Shown here one piece after another: positions 1 through 14,790 of a stretch of 64,000 nucleotides of DNA. The notes under the pieces are model-generated. The model did not search any database. It saw only the letters and a list, made by a program, of their open reading frames with translations, and was not told where the DNA came from. Position 1 is the stretch's first letter. Each line of letters begins with the position of its first letter. The position numbers were made by a program, and so were the translations under genes. This DNA comes from Linepithema humile (taxonomy: Eukaryota > Arthropoda > Insecta > Hymenoptera > Formicidae). The DNA lies in contig NC_090130.1 of the NCBI RefSeq assembly GCF_040581485.1, positions 18,169,656 through 18,233,655 on the forward strand. The letters run 5' to 3'.

Positions 1-6
1 GACAAA

Positions 7-660
7 GTGTCGCTTCTCGATACTTTAAGACGAGCAAGAAATTCATTTTCTTATTTTTTTGAATAGTATATTGTTCATAAATTAATTTGAGAACAAAAAC
101 ATACGAAGAACAAATTATTTCAACTAATTATAACGTTTTTAATCCGCGCCGTATCAATCCGCGACGACAGTGTCGCTTCTCGATACTTTAAAACGAGCAA
201 CAAAATTCATTTTCCTATATATTTCGATAGTACAGAATCTGTAAATTAATTTGGTACCAAAAACATACGAGAAACAAATTATTTCAACTAATTATAACAT
301 TTTTAATCCGCGCCGTATCAATCCGCGACGACAGTGTCGCTTCTCGATACTTTAAAACGAGCAACAAATTCAATTTCTTATATATTTCGATAGTACAGAG
401 CCTGTAAATTAATTTGGTACCAAAAACATACAAGCAACAAATTTTTTTAACTAATTATAACGTTTTTAATTCGCGCCATATTAATCCGCGACGACAGTGT
501 CGCTTCTCGATACTTTAAAACGAGCAACAAATTTAATTTCTTATATATTTCGATAGTACAGAGTCTGTAAATTAATTTGGTACCAATCACATACGAAAAA
601 CAAATTATTTCAATTAATTATAACGTTTTAATCCGCGCCGTATCAATCCGCTACGACAAA
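7..660. repeat. Representative ~654 bp higher-order repeat unit (four monomers)
   Basis: Four monomer classes follow in order. Class B (7-169) has a TTTTTTTGAATAGTAT tract and GAGACCAG-like 3' part. Class A (170-333) has TTCATTTTCCTATATATTTC. Class C (334-496) has CAGAGCCTGT and CATACAAGCAAC followed by a T7 run. Class D (497-660) has CAATCACATACGAAAAAC, CAATTAATTATAACGTTTTA and a CCGCTACGACAAAG end. The next B monomer starts at 661. This B-A-C-D order recurs through much of the array, with insertions, deletions and class conversions, for example two successive C-like units at ~1313-1640. Confidence 0.85.
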
Positions 661-2938
661 GTGTCGCTTCTCGATACTTTAAGACGAGCAAGAAATTCAG
701 TTTCTTATTTTTTTGAATAGTATATTGTTCATAAATTAATTTGAAACCAGAAACATACGAAGAACAAATTATTTCAACTAATTATAACGTTTTTAATCCG
801 CGCCGTATCAATCCGCGACGACAGTGTCGCTTTTCGATACTTTAAAACGAGCAACAAATTCATTTTCCTATATATTTCGATAGTACAGAGTCTGTAAATT
901 AATTTGGTACCAAAAACATACGAGCAACAAATTATTTCAACTAATTATAACGTTTCTAATCCGCGCCGTATGAATCCGCGACGACAGTGTCGCTTCTCGA
1001 TACTTTAAAACGAGCAACAAATTCAATTTCTTATATATTTCGATAGTACAGAGCCTGTAAATTAATTTGGTACCAAAAACATACAAGCAACAAATTTTTT
1101 TAACTAATTATAACGTTTTTAATTCGCGCCATATCAATCCGCGACGACAGTGTCGCTTCTGGATACTTTAAAACGAGCAACAAATTCAATTTCTTATATA
1201 TTTCGATAGTACAGAGTCTGTAAATTAATTTGGTACCAAGCACATACGAACAACAAATTATTTCAATTAATTATAACGTTTTAATCCGCGCCGTATCAAT
1301 CCGCGACGACAGTGTCGCTTCTCGATACTTTAAAACGAGCAACAAATTCAATTTCTTATATATTTCGATAGTACAGAGCCTGTAAATTAATTTGGTACCA
1401 AAAACATACAAGCAACAAATTTTTTTAACTAATTATAACGTTTTTAATTTGCGCCATATCAATCCGCGACGACAGTGTCGCTTCTCGATACTTTAAAACG
1501 AGCAACAAATTCAATTTCTTATATATTTCGATAGTACAGAGTCTGTAAATTAATTTGGTACCAAAAACATACAAGCAACAAATTTTTTTAACTAATTATA
1601 ACGTTTTTAATTCGCGCCATATCAATCCGCGACGACAGTGTCGCTTCTGGATACTTTAAAACGAGCAACAAATTCAATTTCTTATATATTTCGATAGTAC
1701 AGAGTCTGTAAATTAATTTGGTACCAAGCACATACGAACAACAAATTATTTCAATTAATTATAACGTTTTAATCCGCGCCGTATCAATCGGCGACGACAA
1801 AGTGTCGCTTCGCGATACTTTAAGACGAGCAACAAATTCAGTTTCTTATTTTTTTGAATAGTATGTTGTTCATAAATTAATTTGAGACCAGAAACATACG
1901 AAGAACAAATTATTTCAACTAATTATATCGTTTTTAATCCGCGCCGTATCAATCCGCGACGACAGTGTCGCTTCTCGATACTTTAAAACGAGCAACAAAT
2001 TCAATTTCTTATATATTTCGATAGTACAGAGCCTGTAAATTAATTTGGTACCAAAAACATACAAGCAACAAATTTTTTTAACTAATTATAACGTTTTTAA
2101 TTCGCGCCATATCAATCCGCGACGACAGTGTCGCTTCTCGATACTTTAACACGAGCAACAAATTCAATTTTTTATATATTTCGATAGTACAGAGTCTGTA
2201 AATTAATTTGGTACCAATCACATACGAAAAACAAATTATTTCAATTAATTATAACGTTTTAATCCGCGCCGTATCAATCCGCTACGACAAAGTGTCGCTT
2301 CTCGATACTTTAAGACGAGCAAGAAATTCATTTTCTTATTTTTTTGAATAGTATATTGTTCATAAATTAATTTGAGACCAGAAACATACGAAGATCAAAT
2401 TATTTCAACTAATTATATCGTTTTTAATCCGCGCCGTATCAATCCGCGACGACAGTGTCGCTTCTCGATACTTTAAAACGAGCAACAAATTCATTTTCCT
2501 ATATATTTCGATAGTACAGAATCTATAAATTAATTTGGTACCAAAAACATACGAGAAACAAATTATTTCAACTAATTATAACATTTTTAATCCGCGCCGT
2601 ATCAATCCGCGACGACAGTGTCGCTTCTCGATACTTTAAAACGAGCAACAAATTCAATTTCTTATATATTTCGATAGTACAGAGCCTGTAAATTAATTTG
2701 GTACCAAAAACATACAAGCAACAAATTTTTTTAACTAATTATAACGTTTTTAATTCGCGCCATATTAATCCGCGACGACAGTGTCGCTTCTCGATACTTT
2801 AAAACGAGCAACAAATTCAATTTCTTATATATTTCGATAGTACAGAGTCTGTAAATTAATTTGGTACCAATCACATACGAAAAACAAATTATTTCAATTA
2901 ATTATAACGTTTTAATCCGCGCCGTATCAATCCGCTAC

Positions 2939-5874
2939 GACAAAGTGTCGCTTCTCGATACTTTAAGACGAGCAAGAAATTCAGTTTCTTATTTTTTTGA
3001 ATAGTATATTGTTCATAAATTAATTTGAAACCAGAAACATACGAAGAACAAATTATTTCAACTAATTATAACGTTTTTAATCCGCGCCGTATCAATCCGC
3101 GACGACAGTGTCGCTTTTCGATACTTTAAAACGAGCAACAAATTCATTTTCCTTTATATTTCGAAAGTACAGAGTCTGTAAATTAATTTGGTACCAAAAA
3201 CATACGAGAAACAAATTATTTCAACTAATTATAACGTTTTTAATCCGCGCCGTATCAATCCGCGACGACAGTGTCGCTTCGCGATACTTTAAGACGAGCA
3301 ACAAATTCAATTTCTTATTTTTTTGAATAGTATGTTGTTCATAAATTAATTTGAGACCAGAAACATACGAAGAACAAATTATTTCAACTAATTATAACGT
3401 TTTTAATCCGCGCCGTATCAATCCGCGACGACAGTGTCGCTTCTCGATACTTTAAAACGAGCAACAAATTCAATTTCTTATATATTTCAATAGTACAGAG
3501 TCTGTAAATTAATTTGGTACCAATCACATACGAAAAACAAATTATTTCAATTAATTATAACGTTTTAATCCGCGCCGTATCAATCCGCTACGACAAAGTG
3601 TCGCTTCTCGATACTTTAAGACGAGCAAAAAATTCAGTTTCTTATTTTTTTGAATAGTATATTGTTCATAAATTAATTTGAGACCAGAAACATACGAAGA
3701 ACAAATTATTTCAACTAATTATAACGTTTTTAATCCGCGCCGTATCAATCCGCGACGACAGTGTCGCTTCTCGATACTTTGAAGCGAGCAACAAATTCAT
3801 TTTCCTATATATTTCGAAAGTACAGAGTCTGTAAATTAATTTGGTACCAAAAACATACGAGAAACAAATTATTTCAACTAATTATAACGTTTTTAATCCG
3901 CGCCGTATCAATCCGCGACGACAGTGTCGCTTCTCGATACTTTAAAACGAGCAACAAATTCAATTTCCTATATATTTCGATAGTACAGAGTCTGTAAATT
4001 AATTTGGTACCAAAAACATACGAGAAACAAATTATTTCAACTAATTATAACGTTTTTAATCCGCGCCGTATCAATCCGCGACGACAGTGTCGCTTCTCGA
4101 TACTTTAAAACGAGCAACAAATTCAATTTCTTATATATTTCGATAGTACAGAGCCTGTAAATTAATTTGGTACCAAAAACATACAAGCAACAAATTTTTT
4201 TAACTAATTATAACGTTTTTAATTCGCGCCATATTAATCCGCGACGACAGTGTCGCTTCTCGATACTTTAAAACGAGCAACAAATTCAATTTCTTATATA
4301 TTTCGATAGTACAGAGTCTGTAAATTAATTTGGTACCAATCACATACGAAAAACAAATTATTTCAATTAATTATAACGTTTTAATCCGCGCCGTATCAAT
4401 CCGCTACGACAAAGTGTCGCTTCTCGATACTTTAAGACGAGCAAGAAATTCAGTTTCTTATTTTTTTGAATAGTATATTGTTCATAAATTAATTTGAAAC
4501 CAGAAACATACGAAGAACAAATTATTTCAACTAATTATAACGTTTTTAATCCGCGCCGTATCAATCCGCGACGACAGTGTCGCTTTTCGATACTTTAAAA
4601 CGAGCAACAAATTCATTTTCCTTTATATTTCGAAAGTACAGAGTCTGTAAATTAATTTGGTACCAAAAACATACGAGAAACAAATTATTTCAACTAATTA
4701 TAACGTTTTTAATCCGCGCCGTATCAATCCGCGACGACAGTGTCGCTTCGCGATACTTTAAGACGAGCAACAAATTCAATTTCTTATTTTTTTGAATAGT
4801 ATGTTGTTCATAAATTAATTTGAGACCAGAAACATACGAAGAACAAATTATTTCAACTAATTATAACGTTTTTAATCCGCGCCGTATCAATCCGCGACGA
4901 CAGTGTCGCTTCTCGATACTTTAAAACGAGCAACAAATTCAATTTCTTATATATTTCAATAGTACAGAGTCTGTAAATTAATTTGGTACCAATCACATAC
5001 GAAAAACAAATTATTTCAATTAATTATAACGTTTTAATCCGCGCCGTATCAATCCGCTACGACAAAGTGTCGCTTCTCGATACTTTAAGACGAGCAAAAA
5101 ATTCAGTTTCTTATTTTTTTGAATAGTATATTGTTCATAAATTAATTTGAGACCAGAAACATACGAAGAACAAATTATTTCAACTAATTATAACGTTTTT
5201 AATCCGCGCCGTATCAATCCGCGACGACAGTGTCGCTTCTCGATACTTTAAAACGAGCAACAAATTCATTTTCCTATATATTTCGATAGTACAGAGTCTG
5301 TAAATTAATTTGGTACCAAAAACATACGAGAAACAAATTATTTCAACTAATTATAACGTTTTTAATCCGCGCCGTATCAATCCGCGACGACAGTGTCGCT
5401 TCTCGATACTTTAAAACGAGCAACAAATTCAATTTCTTATATATTTCGATAGTACAGAGCCTGTAAATTAATTTGGTACCAAAAACATACAAGCAACAAA
5501 TTTTTTTAACTAATTATAACGTTTATAATTCGCGCCATATTAATCCGCGACGACAGTGTCGCTTCTCGATACTTTAAAACGAGCAACAAATTCAATTTCT
5601 TATATATTTCGATAGTACAGAGTCTGTAAATTAATTTGGTACCTAGCACATACGAACAACAAATTATTTCAATTAATTATAACGTTTTAATCCGCGCCGT
5701 ATCAATCGGCGACGACAAAGTGTCGCTTCGCGATACTTTAAGACGAGCAACAAATTCAGTTTCTTATTTTTTTGAATAGTATGTTGTTCATAAATTAATT
5801 TGAGACCAGAAACATACGAAGAAAAAATTATTTCAACTAATTATAACGTTTTTTATCCGCGCCGTATCAATCCG
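2939..5874. repeat. 1469 bp tandem super-repeat inside the satellite
   Basis: Rare variants recur at a fixed offset of 1469 bp. The TTTGAAACCAG variant, the GTGTCGCTTTTCGATAC variant and the CCTTTATATTTCGAAAGTAC variant in the 2939-4406 segment reappear in order from 4407. The offset equals nine monomers, so the duplication was not in whole four-monomer units. Confidence 0.75.
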
Positions 5875-8800
5875 CGACGACAGTGTCGCTTCTCGATACT
5901 TTAAAACGAGCAACAAATTCAATTTCTTATATATTTCGTTAGTACAGAGTCTGTAAATTAATTTGGTACCAATCACATACGAAAAACAAATTATTTCAAT
6001 TAATTATAACGTTTTAATCCGCGCCGTATCAATCCGCTACGACAAAGTGTCGCTTCTCGATACTTTAAGACGAGCAACAAATTCAATTTCTTATATATTT
6101 CGATAGTACAGAGTCTGTAAATTAATTTGGTACCAATCACATACGAAAAACAAATTATTTCAATTAATTATAACGTTTTAATTTGCGCCGTATCAATCCG
6201 CTACGACAAAGTGTCGCTTCTCGATACTTTAAGACGAGCAAGAAATTCAGTTTCTTATTTTTTTGAATAGTATATTGTTCATAAATTAATTTCAGACCAG
6301 AAACATACGAAGAACAAATTATTTCAACTAATTATAACGTTTTTAATCCGCGCCGTATCAATCCGCGACGACAGTGTCGCTTCTCGATACTTTAAAACGA
6401 GCAACAAATTCATTTTCCTATATATTTCGATAGTACAGAGTCTGTAAATTAATTTGGTACCAAAAACATACGAGCAACAAATTATTTCAACTAATTATAA
6501 CGTTTCTAATCCGCGCCGTATCAATCCGCGACGACAGTGTCGCTTCTCGATACTTTAAAACGAGCAACAAATTCAATTTCTTATATATTTCGATAGTACA
6601 GAGCCTGTAAATTAATTTGGTACCAAAAACATACAAGCAACAAATTTTTTTAACTAATTATAACGTTTTTAATTCGCGCCATATCAATCCGCGACGACAG
6701 TGTCGCTTCTGGATACTTTAAAACGAGCAACAAATTCAATTTCTTATATATTTCGATAGTACAGAGTCTGTAAATTAATTTGGTACCAAGCACATACGAA
6801 CAACAAATTATTTCAATTAATTATAACGTTTTAATCCGCGCCGTATCAATCGGCGACGACAAAGTGTCGCTTCGCGATACTTTAAGACGAGCAACAAATT
6901 CAGTTTCTTATTTTTTTGAATAGTATGTTGTTCATAAATTAATTTGAGACCAGAAACATACGAAGAACAAATTATTTCAACTAATTATATCGTTTTTAAT
7001 CCGCGCCGTATCAATCCGCGACGACAGTGTCGCTTCTCGATACTTTAAAACGAGCAACAAATTCAATTTCTTATATATTTCGATAGTACAAAGTCTGTAA
7101 ATTAATTTGGTACCAAAAACATACAAGCAACAAATTTTTTTAATTAATTATAACGTTTTTAATTCGCGCCATATCAATCCGCGACGACAGTGTCGCTTCT
7201 CGATACTTTAAAACGAGCAACAAATTCAATTTCTTATATATTTCGATAGTACAGAGTCTGTAAATTAATTTGGTACCAATCACATACGAAAAACAAATTA
7301 TTTCAATTAATTATAACGTTTTAATTTGCGCCGTATCAATCCGCTACGACAAAGTGTCGCTTCTCGATACTTTAAGACGAGCAAAAAATTCAGTTTCTTA
7401 TTTTTTTGAATAGTATATTGTTCATAAATTAATTTGAGACCAGAAACATACGAAGAACAAATTATTTCAACTAATTATAACGTTTTTAATCCGCGCCGTA
7501 TCAATCCGCGACGACAGTGTCGCTTCTCGAAACTTTAAAACGAGCAACAAATTCATTTTCCTATATATTTCGATAGTACAGAGTCTGTAAATTAATTTGG
7601 TACCAAAAACATACGAGCAACAAATTATTTCAACTAATTATAACGTTTCTAATCCGCGCCGTATCAATCCGCGACGACAGTGTCGCTTCGCGATACTTTA
7701 AGACGAGCAACAAATTCAGTTTCTTATTTTTTTGAATAGTATGTTGTTCATAAATTAATTTGAGACCAGAAACATACGAAGAAAAAATTATTTCAACTAA
7801 TTATAACGTTTTTAATCCGCGCCGTATCAATCCGCGACGACAGTGTCGCTTCTCGATACTTTAAAACGAGCAACAAATTCAATTTCTTATATATTTCGAT
7901 AGTACAGAGTCTGTAAATTAATTTGGTACCAAGCACATACGAACAACAAATTATTTCAATTAATTATAACGTTTTAATCCGCGCCGTATCAATCGGCGAC
8001 GACAAAGTGTCGCTTCGCGATACTTTAAGACGAGAAACAAATTCAGTTTCTTTTTTTGAATAGTATGTTGTTCATAAATTAATTTGAGACCAGAAACATA
8101 CGAAGAACAAATTATTTCAACTAATTATAACGTTTTTAATCCGCGCCGTATCAATCCGCGACGACAGTGTCGCTTCTCGATACTTTAAAACGAGCAACAA
8201 ATTCATTTTCCTATATATTTCGATAGTACAGAGTCTGTAAATTAATTTGGTACCAAAAACATACGAGAAACAAATTATTTCAACTAATTATATCGTTTTT
8301 AATCCGCGCCGTATCAATCCGCGACGACAGTGTCGCTTCTCGATACTTTAAAACGAGCAACAAATTCAATTTCTTATATATTTCGATAGTACAGAGCCTG
8401 TAAATTAATTTGGTACCAAAAACATACAAGCAACAAATTTTTTTAACTAATTATATCGTTTTTAATTCGCGCCATATCAATCCGCGACGACAGTGTCGCT
8501 TCTCGATACTTTAAAACGAGCAACAAATTCAATTTCCTATATATTTCGATAGTACAGAGTCTGTAAATTAATTTGGTACCAAAAACATACGAGCAACAAA
8601 TTATTTCAACTAATTATAACGTTTCTAATCCGCGCCGTATCAATCCGCGACGACAGTGTCGCTTCTCGATACTTTAAAACGAGCAACAAATTCAATTTCT
8701 TATATATTTCGATAGTACAGAGTCTGTAAATTAATTTGGTACCAATCACATACGAAAAACAAATTATTTCAATTAATTATAACGTTTTAATCCGCGCCGT

Positions 8801-11269
8801 ATCAATCCGCTACGACAAAGTGTCGCTTCTCGATACTTTAAGACGAGCAAGAAATTCAGTTTCTTATTTTTTTGAATAGTATATTGTTCATAAATTAATT
8901 TGAGACCAGAAACATACGAAAAACAAATTATTTCAACTAATTATATCGTTTTTAATCCGCGCCGTATCAATCCGCGACGACAGTGTCGCTTCTCGATACT
9001 TTAAAACGAGCAACAAATTCAATTTCTTATATATTTCGATAGTACAGAGCCTGTAAATTAATTTGGTACCAAAAACATACAAGCAACAAAATTTTTTAAC
9101 TAATTATAACGTTTTTAATTAGCGCCATATCAATCCGCGACGACAGTGTCGCTTCTCGATACTTTAAAACGAGCAACAAATTCAATTTCTTATATATTTC
9201 GATAGTACAGAGTCTGTAAATTAATTTGGTACCAAGCACATACGAACAACAAATTATTTCAATTAATTATAACGTTTTAATCCGCGCCGTATCAATCGGC
9301 GACGACAAAGTGTCGCTTCGCGATACTTTAAGACGAGAAACAAATTCAGTTTCTTATTTTTTTGAATAGTATGTTGTTCATAAATTAATTTGAGACCAGA
9401 AACATACGAAGAACAAATTATTTCAACTAATTATATCGTTTTTAATCCGCGCCGTATCAATCCGCGACGACAGTGTCGCTTCTCGATACTTTCAAACGAG
9501 CAACAAATTCATTTTCCTATATATTTCGATAGTACAGAGTCTGTAAATTAATTTGGTACCAAAAACATACGAGAAACAAATTATTTCAACTAATTATAAC
9601 GTTTTTAATCCGCGCCGTATCAATCCGCGACGACAGTGTCGTCTCTCGATACTTTAAAACGAGCAACAAATTCAATTTCTTATATATTTCGATAGTACAG
9701 AGCCTGTAAATTAATTTGGTACCAAAAACATACAAGCAACAAATTTTTTTAACTAATTATAACGTTTTTAATTCGCGCCATATCAATCCGCGACGACAGT
9801 GTCGCTTCTCGATACTTTAAAACGAGCAACAAATTCAATTTTTTATATATTTCGATAGTACAGAGTCTGTAAATTAATTTGGTACCAATCACATACGAAA
9901 AACAAATTATTTCAATTAATTATAACGTTTTAATCCGCGCCGTATCAATCCGCTACGACAAAGTGTCGCTTCTCGATACTTTAAGACGAGCAAGAAATTC
10001 ATTTTCTTATTTTTTTGAATAGTATATTGTTCATAAATTAATTTGAGACCAGAAACATACGAAGATCAAATTATTTCAACTAATTATATCGTTTTTAATC
10101 CGCGCCGTATCAATCCGCGACGACAGTGTCGCTTCTCGATACTTTAAAACGAGCAACAAATTCAATTTCTTATATATTTCGATAGTACAGAGCCTGTAAA
10201 TTAATTTGGTACCAAAAACATACAAGCAACAAATTTTTTTAACTAATTATAACGTTTTTAATTCGCGCCATATCAATCCGCGACGACAGTGTCGCTTCTC
10301 GATACTTTAAAACGAGCAACAAATTCAATTTCTTATATATTTCGATAGTACAGAGCCTGTAAATTAATTTGGTACCAAAAACATACAAGCAACAAATTTT
10401 TTTAACTAATTATAACGTTTTTAATTCGCGCCATATCAATCCGCGACGACAGTGTCGCTTCTCGATACTTTAAAACGAGCAACAAATTCAATTTCTTATA
10501 TATTTCGATAGTACAAAGTCTGTAAATTAATTTGGTACCAAAAACATACAAGCAACAAATTTTTTTAACTAATTATAACGTTTTTAATTCGCGCCATATC
10601 AATCCGCGACGACAGTGTCGCTTCTCGATACTTTAAAACGAGCAACAAATTCAATTTCTTATATATTTCGATAGTACAGAGTCTGTAAATTAATTTGGTA
10701 CCAATCACATACGAAAAACAAATTATTTCAATTAATTATAACGTTTTAATTTGCGCCGTATCAATCCGCTACGACAAAGTGTCGCTTCTCGATACTTTAA
10801 GACGAGCAAAAAATTCAGTTTCTTATTTTTTTGAATAGTATATTGTTCATAAATTAATTTGAGACCAGAAACATACGAAGAACAAATTATTTCAACTAAT
10901 TATAACGTTTTTAATCCGCGCCGTATCAATCCGCGACGACAGTGTCGCTTCTCGATACTTTAAAACGAGCAACAAATTCATTTTCCTATATATTTCGATA
11001 GTACAGAGTCTGTAAATTAATTTGGTACCAATCACATACGAAGAACAAATTATTTCAACTAATTATAACGTTTTTAATCCGCGCCGTATCAATCCGCGAC
11101 GACAGTGTCGCTTCTCGATACTTTAAGACGAGCAACAAATTCATTTTCCTATATATTTCGATAGTACAGAGTCTGTAAATTAATTTGGTACCAAAAACAT
11201 ACGAGCAACAAATTATTTCAACTAATTATAACGTTTCTAATCCGCGCCGTATCAATCCGCGACGACAGT

Positions 11270-14200
11270 GTCGCTTCTCGATACTTTAAAACGAGCAACA
11301 AATTTAATTTCTTATATATTTCGATAGTACAGAGTCTGTAAATTAATTTGGTACCAATCACATACGAAAAACAAATTATTTCAATTAATTATAACGTTTT
11401 AATCCGCGCCGTATCAATCCGCTACGACAAAGTGTCGCTTCTCGATACTTTAAGACGAGCAAGAAATTCAGTTTCTTATTTTTTTGAATAGTATATTGTT
11501 CATAAATTAATTTGAGACCAGAAACATACGAAGAACAAATTATTTCAACTAATTATAACGTTTTTAATCCGCGCCGTATCAATCCGCGACGACAGTGTCG
11601 CTTCTCGATACTTTAAAACGAGCAACAAATTCATTTTCCTATATATTTCGATAGTACAGAGTCTGTAAATTAATTTGGTACCAAAAACATACGAGCAACA
11701 AATTATTTCAACTAATTATAACGTTTCTAATCCGCGCCGTATCAATCCGCGACGACAGTGTCGCTTCTCGATACTTTAAAACGAGCAACAAATTCAATTT
11801 CTTATATATTTCGATAGTACAGAGCCTGTAAATTAATTTGGTACCAAAAACATACAACAACAAATTTTTTTAACTAATTATAACGTTTTTAATTCGCGCC
11901 ATATCAATCCGCGACGACAGTGTCGCTTCTGGATACTTTAAAACGAGCAACAAATTCAATTTCTTATATATTTCGATAGTACAGAGTCTGTAAATTAATT
12001 TGGTACCAAGCACATACGAAAAACCAATTATTTCAATTAATTATAACGTTTTAATTTGCGCCGTATCAATCCGCTACGACAAAGTGTCGCTTCTCGATAC
12101 TTTAAGACGAGCAAAAAATTCAGTTTCTTATTTTTTTGAATAGTATATTGTTCATAAATTAATTTGAGACCAGAAACATACGAAGAACAAATTATTTCAA
12201 CTAATTATAACGTTTTTAATCCGCGCCGTATCAATCCGCGACGACAGTGTCGCTTCTCGATACTTTAAAACGAGCAACAAATTCATTTTCCTATATATTT
12301 CGATAGTACAGAGTCTGTAAATTAATTTGGTACCAAAAACATACGAGCAACAAATTATTTCAACTAATTATAACGTTTCTAATCCGCGCCGTATCAATCC
12401 GCGACGACAGTGTCGCTTCGCGATACTTTAAGACGAGCAACAAATTCAGTTTCTTATTTTTTTGAATAGTATGTTGTTCATAAATTAATTTGAGACCAGA
12501 AACATACGAAGAAAAAATTATTTCAACTAATTATAACGTTTTTAATCCGCGCCGTATCAATCCGCGACGACAGTGTCGCTTCTCGATACTTTAAAACGAG
12601 CAACAAATTCAATTTCTTATATATTTCGATAGTACAGAGTCTGTAAATTAATTTGGTACCAATCACATACGAAAAACCAATTATTTCAATTAATTATAAC
12701 GTTTTAATTTGCGCCGTATCAATCCGCTACGACAAAGTGTCGCTTCTCGATACTTTAAGACGAGCAAAAAATTCAGTTTCTTATTTTTTTGAATAGTATA
12801 TTGTTCATAAATTAATTTGAGACCAGAAACATACGAAGAACAAATTATTTCAACTAATTATAACGTTTTTAATCCGCGCCGTATCAATCCGCGACGACAG
12901 TGTCGCTTCTCGATACTTTAAAACGAGCAACAAATTCATTTTCCTATATATTTCGATAGTACAGAGTCTGTAAATTAATTTGGTACCAAAAACATACGAG
13001 CAACAAATTATTTCAACTAATTATAACGTTTCTAATCCGCGCCGTATCAATCCGCGACGACAGTGTCGCTTCTCGATACTTTAAGACGAGCAACAAATTC
13101 AGTTTCTTATTTTTTTGAATAGTATGTTGTTCATAAATTAATTTGAGACCAGAAACATACGAAGAACAAATTATTTCAACTAATTATAACGTTTTTAATC
13201 CGCGCCGTATCAATCCGCGACGACAGTGTCGCTTCTCGATACTTTAAAACGAGCAACAAATTCATTTTCCTATATATTTCGATAGTACAGAATCTGTAAA
13301 TTAATTTGGTACCAAAAACATACGAGAAACAAATTATTTCAACTAATTATAACATTTTTAATCCGCGCCGTATCAATCCGCGACGACAGTGTCGCTTCTC
13401 GATACTTTAAAACGAGCAACAAATTCAATTTCTTATATATTTCGATAGTACAGAGCCTGTAAATTAATTTGGTACCAAAAACATACAAGCAACAAATTTT
13501 TTTAACTAATTATAACGTTTTTAATTCGCGCCATATTAATCCGCGACGACAGTGTCGCTTCTCGATACTTTAAAACGAGCAACAAATTCAATTTTTTATA
13601 TATTTCGATAGTACAGAGTCTGTAAATTAATTTGGTACCAAAAACATACGAGCAACAAATTATTTCAACTAATTATAACGTTTCTAATCCGCGCCGTATC
13701 AATCCGCGACGACAGTGTCGCTTCGCGATACTTTAAGACGAGCAACAAATTCAGTTTCTTATTTTTTTGAATAGTATGTTGTTCATAAATTAATTTGAGA
13801 CCAGAAACATACGAAGAAAAAATTATTTCAACTAATTATAACGTTTTTAATACGCGCCGTATCAATCCGCGACGACAGTGTCGCTTCTCGATACTTTAAA
13901 ACGAGCAACAAATTCAATTTCTTATATATTTCGATAGTACATAGTCTGTAAATTAATTTGGTACCAATCACATACGAAAAACAAATTATTTCAATTAATT
14001 ATAACGTTTTAATCTGCGCCGTTTCAATCCGCTACGACAAAGTGTCGCTTCTCGATACTTTAAGACGAGCAAGAAATTCAGTTTCTTATTTTTTTGAATA
14101 GTATATTGTTCATAAATTAATTTGAGACCAGAAACATACGAAAAACAAATTATTTCAACTAATTATAACGTTTTTAATCCGCGCCGTATCAATCCGCGAC

Positions 14201-14790
14201 GACAGTGTCGCTTCTCGATACTTTAAAACGAGCAACAAATTCATTTTCCTATATATTTCGATAGTACAGAGTCTGTAAATTAATTTGGTACCAAAAACAT
14301 ACGAGAAACAAATTATTTCAACTAATTATAACGTTTATAATCCGCGCCGTATCAATCCGCGACGACAGTGTCGCTTCTCGATACTTTAAAACGAGCAACA
14401 AATTCAATTTCTTATATATTTCGATAGTACAGAGCCTGTAAATTAATTTGGTACCAAAAACATACAAGCAACAAATTTTTTTAACTAATTATAACGTTTT
14501 TAATTAGCGCCATATCAATCCGCGACGACAGTGTCGCTTCTCGATACTTTAAAACGAGCAACAAATTCAATTTCTTATATATTTTGATAGTACAGAGTCT
14601 GTAAATTAATTTGGTACCAATCACATACGAAAAACAAATTATTTCAATTAATTATAACGTTTTAATCCGCGCCGTATCAATCCGCTACGACAAAGTGTCG
14701 CTTCTCGATACTTTAAGACGAGCAAGAAATTCAGTTTCTTATTTTTTTGAATAGTATATTGTTCATAAATTAATTTGAGACCAGAAACAT
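11270..14790. repeat. 3.5 kb segmental duplication in satellite, copy 1 (copy 2 at ~16819-20339)
   Basis: Private variants line up at a constant offset of 5549 bp. Examples are AAATTTAATTTC at 11301 and 16850, CATACAACAAC at 11851 and 17400, AGAATCTGT at 13291 and 18840, TACGCGCC at 13851 and 19400, and TTAGCGCC at 14501 and 20050. A few single-base differences separate the copies. Downstream the match continues at offset 4896 (for example TTCTCGTTAC at 15681 and 20577), one higher-order unit less. Part of it recurs again at offset 1960-1961 (20577 to 22537). Confidence 0.8.

Noticed and set aside
3108..4795. Three near-identical open frames of 72-78 codons inside the satellite
   Set aside because: They are satellite monomers read in a frame where class variants lack stops; copies arise from the 1469 bp duplication. 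No promoter or family.
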